A stretch of 64,000 bases of DNA from Xanthomonas sp. SI (lineage in GTDB: Bacteria; Pseudomonadota; Gammaproteobacteria; Xanthomonadales; Xanthomonadaceae), in the NCBI RefSeq assembly GCF_014236855.1, contig NZ_CP051261.1:4526001-4590000 (forward strand). The letters run 5' to 3'. Below the pieces are notes generated by a model. The model had not been told where the DNA came from, ran no database searches, and was given only the letters and a program-made list of their open reading frames with translations. Positions 18,934-25,292 of this stretch are shown here, piece after piece. Made by a program: the position numbers and the translations under genes. Position 1 is the stretch's first letter. Each line of letters starts with the position of its first letter.

Positions 18934-19533
18934 TCAATGCAGCCGCCCGCTTCCCGCAGGCGGCGCGTCCACCTCCAACGCATAGACCGCCCGCTCCTCG
19001 CGTACGCCGTTGGGCGTCGGTTCGCGCAGCGGCTGGTGCTCGATCTGCAGCAGCAGCGCCCGCATCGCGTTCGCTGCCTCGCAGAGCGTGTCGTCCACTT
19101 CCGGTAATGCCTGGCCGGCACGCGCGGTTGCATCGCCGGCCGCCACCGCCCGGGCGTGGGCCGAGACGGTCTCGGCCAGCAGGGTGAGCTGGTCGAGTTG
19201 CGCCAGCGTGACGCGGAAGGCGCCGCCGCCCGCGTCCGGCGCCACCTCGACGGTGGCAGCGGGCCGGGCGCCGTGCGTCGTGTCGGTCCGCTGCGCAGGA
19301 TAGGACAGCGCGTCCAGCACCAGCTCCGCCTGGTCGGCCAACAGCTCCAGACAGACCGCCAGCTCGCCCATGCGCACCTTGGGCTCGGCGGCACGCTCCT
19401 CGTCCGGCGTGCGCGGCTGCGCCAGCCGGACCAGGAACCTCACGTGATCGCGCAGCTTCGCCAGCCGGAACTGGCTCTCCTCCGGCAGGAAATAGCCGGG
19501 CATGGCTTCATCGTCCAAACGGTCGTACGACAT
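18934..19533 (-). CDS. XAC0095-family protein
   Basis: A 199-residue cytosolic protein; its ATG lies 7 bases after GAGGAGG. The N terminus (DDEAMPGYFLPEESQFRLAKLRDHVRFL) matches the family known as XAC0095-like, repeated in xanthomonads and of unknown function. The rest is predicted helical with many acidic residues, and no catalytic motif is visible. Its transcript appears to start about 230 bases upstream and passes through a promoter-proximal terminator and several strong hairpins, which suggests post-transcriptional control. It marks the left edge of an AT-richer island. Confidence 0.75.
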   Translation of the reverse strand: MSYDRLDDEAMPGYFLPEESQFRLAKLRDHVRFLVRLAQPRTPDEERAAEPKVRMGELAVCLELLADQAELVLDALSYPAQRTDTTHGARPAATVEVAPDAGGGAFRVTLAQLDQLTLLAETVSAHARAVAAGDATARAGQALPEVDDTLCEAANAMRALLLQIEHQPLREPTPNGVREERAVYALEVDAPPAGSGRLH

Positions 19534-19795
19534 CGTTGCCTCCTCGTTCCATGAAGGGGTCCGCCCGCCACAAATGGCGGACGGGAAGTCGGGAGGTTCG
19601 AAACCGCACGTAGACGGCGGGCGTATTTCCCCGAAGGGTGTTGTATTAGCCGCCCTCCCGACGCAGGCATCGCGTCGGCTTGCGCCCGAGACTCGGGCAC
19701 AAAAAACCCACCGGTTTGTCGGAGGTGGGTGCCGCTACGTGAGGAGTTTCGACGCTCCTTGTAACTAAGATGCTATCAGCAGCTTTGCATGTCAA
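19534..19795 (-). promoter_or_regulatory. Structured 5' leader of the XAC0095-family gene
   Basis: Reading the minus strand, a promoter-like TTGACA (19790-19795) lies 17 bases from CATCTT (19767-19772). The putative transcript meets an intrinsic terminator within 70 nt: ACCCACC/GGTGGGT arms at 19724-19730 and 19706-19712, then six T. After it come the hairpins GCCCGAG/CTCGGGC (19684-19698) and CCGACGC/GCGTCGG (19658-19678). A cloverleaf-like region follows in which CGGGAGG can pair with CCTCCCG, enclosing a CCCTTCGGGG tetraloop. The last hairpin (19560-19584) just precedes the ribosome site. This suggests attenuation, or a processed small RNA similar in plan to phage C4 RNA; that link is inference. 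Confidence 0.5.
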
Positions 19796-19891
19796 TACCC
19801 GGCAAGCAAGGCAAACTTTAAATCAGTCACATTTTTGAATTTTTTACTGAAAACCCACGCTTACCCTCCAAAAGTCACGACTATCACTTAT

Positions 19892-20716
19892 TTATCCACG
19901 ACCTCTTCGGTATACGTCCAGGTCCTCCGAAGTAATACATGCGGCAGGAACAAGCTCATATTGCTCCTCAGCAACCACCTTAATATCGTCGTCCTGCATT
20001 GCCAACTCGAACATCGCGATTCGCCCATTCGGCATAAACTGCGCAGAAACCGCTCGACATCTTAGATTCGGAAATTTCTCTATACAACAAGCGATATCTT
20101 GTTCGGTTTGTTGCCTACCATGCCGATCCTTTCCACCTTTCGCCTGAACCGGAATGACATATTGAGAACCGTAGCGATCAACGCCTACGTAGAGCTCGTC
20201 GATCTCAATTTGCCCAATCCCTTTAACGGTTGTACGCAGATGATTTTGGAGCGAAGATGCCGTGACCCCCAAGAACACATCGATTAGGCGGTTATATCTG
20301 ACCTTCGCCAGCAGCGCCTGCTCGTCGCCAAGAGCATATGCCCCGATTATTTCGGGGGTAGCATCCGGGATTTTTATCACAAGCCTATTGGACCGCGGAG
20401 TGATATCCAAGGGGGCGACCAAACGGAACTCGTACTTAGCGCGCCCCACTCCGAAGATACCCCACTCGTACCCCTCAGGAGCCGTCTCAACGATGGAATC
20501 AGGCAACGGCACTCTGTACTTGAATGCGTAGATCGCATCACCCAAATTTTTTATTTGATCTATACCTTTTTCGGTCGCCACCCTCTCGAACTCCTCCCGC
20601 TCGAATGCGACCCGCCTACTCCCTTGCGTGTAATGGCGTCGGAATACCTCGGCAATGATCTCCGAATAGCGATTCGGCTTCTTAGCTACAAGTCCCACGA
20701 CACCCTTCCTAGTCAT
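19892..20716 (-). CDS. Type II restriction endonuclease (PD-(D/E)XK-like)
   Basis: A 274-residue protein from the ATG at 20716, overlapping the vsr stop by 8 bases. A nuclease core is suggested by IEIDELYVG followed by YVIPVQAKGGKD, a candidate PD-(D/E)XK strand pair with the lysine of QAKGG as the active-site base partner. The first 60 residues are helical and basic and may bind DNA. Its position next to vsr and a C5-cytosine methyltransferase makes it the cognate restriction enzyme. The order methyltransferase / vsr / nuclease is as I remember for the XorII system (CGATCG) of Xanthomonas oryzae, but specificity cannot be read from sequence. Codon use is visibly less GC-rich than outside the island. 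Confidence 0.72.
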   Translation of the reverse strand: MTRKGVVGLVAKKPNRYSEIIAEVFRRHYTQGSRRVAFEREEFERVATEKGIDQIKNLGDAIYAFKYRVPLPDSIVETAPEGYEWGIFGVGRAKYEFRLVAPLDITPRSNRLVIKIPDATPEIIGAYALGDEQALLAKVRYNRLIDVFLGVTASSLQNHLRTTVKGIGQIEIDELYVGVDRYGSQYVIPVQAKGGKDRHGRQQTEQDIACCIEKFPNLRCRAVSAQFMPNGRIAMFELAMQDDDIKVVAEEQYELVPAACITSEDLDVYRRGRG

Positions 20717-21119
20717 CGATCATACGTACAAGTCTATCCGAAAGCTTAGAAGGATTTCTCAGCTCGCACTCCCATACCGTAAGTACCTGCCAGCCAAGCT
20801 TACGCAACATCCTCCGCTTCTTCGCATCTCGCTTCCGGTTGGCATCGATCTTAGGCCCCCAATACTCCGTCCTGGACTTCGGCATTTTGTTTCGTTTGCA
20901 CGCATGTCCATGCCAGAAGCATCCGTGGACGAAGATGACCGTCTGACGACCAGGAAGGACCACATCAGGCGTACCTGGCAGGTCTCGTCTATGCAGCCTG
21001 AATCTGAACCCGAGTCCGTGCAGCAATGATCGCAGCGCAAGCTCTGGCTTGGTGTTCTTCGAGCCTATCCGCGACATAAGCCAACTGCGTCGCTCTGCAG
21101 TCAACCTGTCCACGAGCAA
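20709..21119 (-). CDS. vsr: Very short patch repair endonuclease Vsr
   Basis: A 136-residue T:G-mismatch endonuclease. The family pattern is clear: RSWLMSRIGSKNTKPELALRSLLHGLGFRFRLH, the catalytic aspartate in LPGTPDVVL, and the zinc/active-site FVHGCFWHGHACKRNKMPKSRTEYWGPKI region. It repairs T:G mismatches left by deamination of 5-methylcytosine at the cognate methylation site. The first codon of the frame is TTG (21119); a GTG at 21113 is equally possible. It is divergent from the methyltransferase (66 bp between starts) and overlaps the restriction gene. Confidence 0.93.
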   Translation of the reverse strand: MLVDRLTAERRSWLMSRIGSKNTKPELALRSLLHGLGFRFRLHRRDLPGTPDVVLPGRQTVIFVHGCFWHGHACKRNKMPKSRTEYWGPKIDANRKRDAKKRRMLRKLGWQVLTVWECELRNPSKLSDRLVRMIDD

Positions 21120-21185
21120 CCCATCTCATGCCGTGAGACGGCTCTCTTGCAATGTCCACCACCCTCAAGAGAAGGATCTCTGACC

Positions 21186-22571
21186 ATGCAGAACGACCTC
21201 TTCCGATCGACAAATGATCGCGGGCACACTATACTTCCACCCATGAACAGACCCCTTGGAATCGACCTCTTCGCCGGTGCCGGCGGCCTTAGCCTTGGCT
21301 TTGAACAAGCTGGATTCGATGTAGTTGCGGCAGTAGAAATCGATCCAGTCCACGCCTCGGTCCATGAGTACAATTTTCCGCATTGTCAGGTGATTCCGCA
21401 ATCAGTTACAGAGCTGAACGGCTCACGCATCCGCGCTGCGGCCGGGATAGGCGAACGTACTGTTGACGTAGTCTTTGGCGGCGCCCCCTGTCAAGGCTTC
21501 TCCCTTATTGGGCGGCGCGCACTGGACGACCCAAGAAATTCGCTGGTGAAGGACTTCGTGCGGATCGTTCGAGAACTGGACGCTAGCTACTTCGTCTTCG
21601 AAAACGTTAAAGGGCTTACTGTCGGCAAGCATCGGAAATTTCTTTTCGAAATCATCGAAGAGTTCAAGGAAGCAGGCTATGACGTAGTTGAGGACTGGAA
21701 AGTTCTCAACGCCTGCTCGTATGGAGTCCCCCAAGATAGGCAGCGGCTTTTTCTACTTGGCGCCAAGCGAGGGCTTCCGCTTCCATCCTATCCAACACCA
21801 ACGACGCGCAAACCAGGAAGTGCGGAGACTGCGCTTCCCACAGCGCCAACTTGCCTAGACGCTTTGGGCGACCTGCCGGACGCAGAACGGTACGCTCGGC
21901 TGAATGGGAACGACGAGGCGCGCATTGCGAGGTGGAGCGATCCCAGCAGCTACGCAGCCCTTATGCGCTGCTCGGATTCGGCAGGCTGGGCTTACGGATA
22001 CAAACGGGATTGGGACCCAACTCTTTTGACTTCGAGCGCTCGTTCCAATCATAGCGACATCTCACGCGAACGTTTTGCGGCAACTCTCCCCGGCGAGGTC
22101 GAGCCCGTTTCTCGATTCTTCAAGCTCCATCCCGGGGGGGTCTCTAATACTCTTCGTGCCGGCACCGATTCAGCGCGCGGAGCTTTTACTAGCCCGCGCC
22201 CCATCCATTACAAGTGGAAACGCTGCATCACAGTGCGCGAAATGGCGCGACTTCACGGATTTCCCGACTGGTTCCGCTTCAACACGACTAAGTGGCACGG
22301 AGCGCGCCAGATAGGAAATGCTGTTCCGCCGCCTCTAGCTCGGGCGGTCGCAAGCGAGGTTATACGCGCACTAGGAGTCAAACCGCAGCGTCCCAAGAAG
22401 GTGATTGCACTTGGCAACAGCGCTCTACTGCGATTCGGGACAACAGAGGCGTCCCATTATTGGGGCATTTCCAATCCAATTGGCCGCAGAGATAAGAAAA
22501 GCGGGATCAAGAAGCGAAAGCAGTCGGATATCATGCAAGGCGCCTTATATTATTCGGCACCATTGGATTGA
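21186..22571 (+). CDS. DNA cytosine-5 methyltransferase
   Basis: A 461-residue type II C5-methyltransferase. Visible motifs are I (DLFAGAGGLSLGF, residues 27-39), IV with catalytic C102 (GGAPCQGFS), VI (ENV at 139-141), VIII (QDRQRLFLLG) and X (GNAVPPPLA). The target-recognition region lies between VIII and X. The start at 21186 is chosen because AAGGA lies nine bases upstream; an ATG at 21243 lacks one. The basic C-terminal tail beyond motif X is longer than usual. It protects host DNA from the adjacent nuclease and provides the 5-methylcytosine that makes vsr useful. Confidence 0.93.
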   Translation: MQNDLFRSTNDRGHTILPPMNRPLGIDLFAGAGGLSLGFEQAGFDVVAAVEIDPVHASVHEYNFPHCQVIPQSVTELNGSRIRAAAGIGERTVDVVFGGAPCQGFSLIGRRALDDPRNSLVKDFVRIVRELDASYFVFENVKGLTVGKHRKFLFEIIEEFKEAGYDVVEDWKVLNACSYGVPQDRQRLFLLGAKRGLPLPSYPTPTTRKPGSAETALPTAPTCLDALGDLPDAERYARLNGNDEARIARWSDPSSYAALMRCSDSAGWAYGYKRDWDPTLLTSSARSNHSDISRERFAATLPGEVEPVSRFFKLHPGGVSNTLRAGTDSARGAFTSPRPIHYKWKRCITVREMARLHGFPDWFRFNTTKWHGARQIGNAVPPPLARAVASEVIRALGVKPQRPKKVIALGNSALLRFGTTEASHYWGISNPIGRRDKKSGIKKRKQSDIMQGALYYSAPLD

Positions 22572-22648
22572 CGCCTACACCTTAGCTATTGACTACTTAG
22601 CAATGCCTGCATGCGCTGAATCCAGTGCATGCATATAAAAACGGTGTG

Positions 22649-22738
22649 AGGTTCACTTACAGCTAGAAGTGAACCTGACCCCGTTATTCGCGGCATGAAA
22701 ACGTGGGGAAACCTTAGAACTTGACCCCGTTACTCCGA
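22649..22738. repeat. Palindrome and short direct repeats between convergent island genes
   Basis: AGGTTCACTT (22649-22658) and AAGTGAACCT (22667-22676) form a perfect 10-bp stem with an 8-base loop. The phrase ACCTGACCCCGTTATTC just after it recurs with two changes as ACTTGACCCCGTTACTC (about 22719-22735), and the second copy contains the stop codon of the PIN gene. It looks like a junction or remnant of a mobile insertion, and may also terminate transcription. Confidence 0.5.
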
Positions 22739-23599
22739 TGCATCGACTTCACCGGTAGAAGCTCCCGGCGAACTGGGCGGCGTCGCGTTCGAGCTTACCC
22801 CGACAGCAGCGACGACCTCCTTGCCTAGCACGTCAAGCGACCACACTTCGAAGGACACTCCCGTCAGAGCCAATACTTCGGCAGCGAGAATCGGATGCGC
22901 TACCCCTGCCAAGCTCCAGTCCAACTTCTTGTCATCAGTGACCAAAACCACGTGTTTGAATTCCGCACCTTCCGATTTCTTTGTGAGTAGCCCAAATAAG
23001 AAGTCTGCCCAAACGAAGAAGTCGCCATCTGCGTCGTCCTTGAACCCGGGAGGTGTGCGCGTGCGCCTTCTCTGATGGGCGATTTCCTGGAATCTCAAGC
23101 GCGGCACGTAGCCCACATGGGCCTTATCCGACAAAATTGCACAGACACTTGCAAGATGACTAATTGTCGATTTATCGCGAATGTAACCGTAGTCTGAGCC
23201 GAGCTCACCTAGCAAAGAATGCGCCTTCACTGCAGTATCGCCGAACGCCCCGTCAACTTTTTGAATCTCAGCCGCCAACGCATCGAAGTGCTTTTTCACC
23301 TGGGCGGGCACTGACTGCATCGCTGCAAATTGATTGTTCCAAAACTCCTGAATCACCTGCCCAGGAAGCACTAGCGGGGCATCATGCTTCCCAGAGAAAT
23401 AGTCAATAATGTCTGCTCTTTGTTTATGACCAGCGAGCTTCAGCAGGACATTGGCGTCCAGCCCGATAGCGATATCTCCAAGCTTAAACTCTGCCTTCTT
23501 CTTGTAGACAACGGCCGCCGCGAGCATTTCGACTGCTGCGATCGGCACTCGACGATCGAGAACATTCTCGATCTCACTAAGATGGTCGACGGAAGGCAT
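22730..23599 (-). CDS. PIN_8-like nuclease domain protein (defence candidate)
   Basis: A 289-residue protein from the ATG at 23599. A PIN-type acidic constellation is visible: D48 in IGLDANVLLKL, E85 in VIQEFWNNQ, the PPGFKDDADGDFFVWADFL block (about residues 183-201) and D222/D223 in VLVTDDKKLDW. The PPG-x-KD...GD block is characteristic of the PIN_8 (DUF4935) family. Such domains usually cut RNA. The last 30 residues are low-complexity. The gene starts four bases after the DUF262 stop, so the two are almost certainly one operon. A role in abortive-type defence is inference. Confidence 0.8.
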   Translation of the reverse strand: MPSVDHLSEIENVLDRRVPIAAVEMLAAAVVYKKKAEFKLGDIAIGLDANVLLKLAGHKQRADIIDYFSGKHDAPLVLPGQVIQEFWNNQFAAMQSVPAQVKKHFDALAAEIQKVDGAFGDTAVKAHSLLGELGSDYGYIRDKSTISHLASVCAILSDKAHVGYVPRLRFQEIAHQRRRTRTPPGFKDDADGDFFVWADFLFGLLTKKSEGAEFKHVVLVTDDKKLDWSLAGVAHPILAAEVLALTGVSFEVWSLDVLGKEVVAAVGVSSNATPPSSPGASTGEVDASE

Positions 23600-23603
23600 C
23601 TGA

Positions 23604-25220
23604 TCAGCACCACACTTGACGCGCAGAGTCCGAAAGGTTTTTACCAATTTCTTCAATAGCGCTCGCATCCCATACATCAAAGGCTTCCAAAGCTTGAACA
23701 ATTTCACCATCTACTGCGGATGGTAGCAATGCGTTCTTTACGCCCTCCCAAGTACTGGCTGCTTTTGGGCGCCGTTCAAGCTCGGTCAAAATCACATTGC
23801 CAATCGTCGCACCCCAGTACGAGAGATCTTCATCACTTAGGCCATTCCACACACCCTGCTGTCGTGGCGCGATGAAATGAAGTACTCCAATCGATTCTGG
23901 CGTCATTTCATTTTGGATAATCGATCGACGCAAGAACGTGAGCACACCCTTATTGAAAGACCTTCTCTTTAATTGATCCAAGAAGAGCTCGTCTTCTGGA
24001 TCAAGATCGCGCAACGCCGCCTCCGCAGACCTCCAGTCATTAGCGCTTTTAACAGATCGCGCAGCCTCACTGAGTTGACGCTCAACATTGCCGGTACCCA
24101 GGTTTCCGACGACTATTCTTCGCACAACCAATCTCAGCACATAGCGCATTCCCTCTATCGAATCTGGAACATTAGCAATGGCCAATAGTAGTGGACGCAC
24201 TGATATTACACCCAGGCTATTGAGGGCAGAAAATATTTTCAGAGCATCCGACTCCGCTGGCCCTTCCAACGTTGGATCAATCATTTGCAAGTAGAGCGGA
24301 AGATGCGCACTGAGGATTGCCATTAATTCTGGAATTGATGGCGGGCTGCGCGACCCAAAGACCTGACGACCGGCTATGAAATCAAAAAGATCTTTTGGAA
24401 GGACGTGACCAGCCTCGATAGTGATCACATGCCTGATGTACTGGACAAATGAATTAGATCCATTGAGGGAGAAACTTCGCGCAATTCGTTGCCATTGCTG
24501 ATACAGCTCATCGCGCTTGGTCTTTGGCGTCTGACTAAGGACATAGTTCTTCAGCAAGTCAGCAGTTGTCAGCTCTTTTCCTCGAGTATTGATGACCTCG
24601 AAGACACGGTAGGCGGATGCAGAATCGGGGTGAACAAAGACTGCGAAGTAGAGTCGATTAGTTATGAAATCCGTCCAAGCGCCAAGCCTTTTGAAGGGAT
24701 CATCAGCGAGGTCTTTTCTTAGCTGGTCCTTTAGGAATTTGTACGCCTCAGACATGACATGGGAGATCGAGCCACCAGTATCACCCAGTACGAGGGGTGG
24801 GGCTCCTGTCGACAAGAGGGCTTGAAGAGTTACGTCGTCCTGTCCGTCCGACAGGATCACCCTCGGATGGACTTCGTCAGTGTCGTAATCAATTGAACTC
24901 AAGAAGTCCGCGTGAATTCGTTCGGCAAGTGCCTTCCTCCCGGCAAACAGAGCCTCTTGATAGAGAGCCCCCGCAAGAAGGGTGAGCGTCAAGATCCTCT
25001 GCTGGCCGTCGACAACATGCTTCCTACCGCCGTCATCCGTGAGGATCAACAGGCCAAGGAAGTAAGAATCTTCGTTGATGGCCTTCTTGAGGTCATTCCA
25101 GAAGTCCGATACCTCATCTAATTGCCAAGCATATTCTCGCTGGTAGGGCGGTATCTCAAGAGTCGAGCTCGACATCAGCGTACCAGCAGTTGTCGCCGAA
25201 GCATTCAGAGGGGTGTGCAT
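23604..25220 (-). CDS. DUF262 protein with degenerate DUF1524-like C terminus
   Basis: A 538-residue protein from the ATG at 25220 (AAGGA seven bases upstream). The N-terminal DUF262 (GmrS-like, ParB/Srx-fold) domain has PPYQREYAW (24-32), DGQQR (71-75) and FEVINTRGKELTTADLLKNYVL (near residue 200), typical of nucleotide-dependent, modification-sensing restriction proteins. From about residue 445 the layout follows the DUF1524 HNH domain (GVLHFIAPRQ, IGNVILTELERRP, VKNALLPS), but the usual EHIxP histidine motif is altered. The nuclease part may therefore be inactive, with cutting supplied by the PIN protein encoded next. Confidence 0.8.
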   Translation of the reverse strand: MHTPLNASATTAGTLMSSSTLEIPPYQREYAWQLDEVSDFWNDLKKAINEDSYFLGLLILTDDGGRKHVVDGQQRILTLTLLAGALYQEALFAGRKALAERIHADFLSSIDYDTDEVHPRVILSDGQDDVTLQALLSTGAPPLVLGDTGGSISHVMSEAYKFLKDQLRKDLADDPFKRLGAWTDFITNRLYFAVFVHPDSASAYRVFEVINTRGKELTTADLLKNYVLSQTPKTKRDELYQQWQRIARSFSLNGSNSFVQYIRHVITIEAGHVLPKDLFDFIAGRQVFGSRSPPSIPELMAILSAHLPLYLQMIDPTLEGPAESDALKIFSALNSLGVISVRPLLLAIANVPDSIEGMRYVLRLVVRRIVVGNLGTGNVERQLSEAARSVKSANDWRSAEAALRDLDPEDELFLDQLKRRSFNKGVLTFLRRSIIQNEMTPESIGVLHFIAPRQQGVWNGLSDEDLSYWGATIGNVILTELERRPKAASTWEGVKNALLPSAVDGEIVQALEAFDVWDASAIEEIGKNLSDSARQVWC

Positions 25221-25260
25221 CGATTGTCCTTCAGTGATGCGAGTAGGATGCATTGCCTAC

Positions 25261-25284
25261 AAAAAACCCCCGGCGATGCGGGGG
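25261..25284 (-). terminator. Intrinsic terminator of aceE
   Basis: On the minus strand a CCCCCG/CGGGGG stem with a 6-base loop is followed by six T, nine bases after the aceE stop codon. On the plus strand the right side has only four T, so the minus orientation fits best. Confidence 0.85.
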
Positions 25285-25292
25285 TTTTAATT

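Noticed and set aside
23604..25220. Fully active GmrSD-type HNH nuclease
   Set aside because: The expected EHIxP motif is altered and no alternative HNH histidine cluster was found, so only a degenerate domain is claimed.
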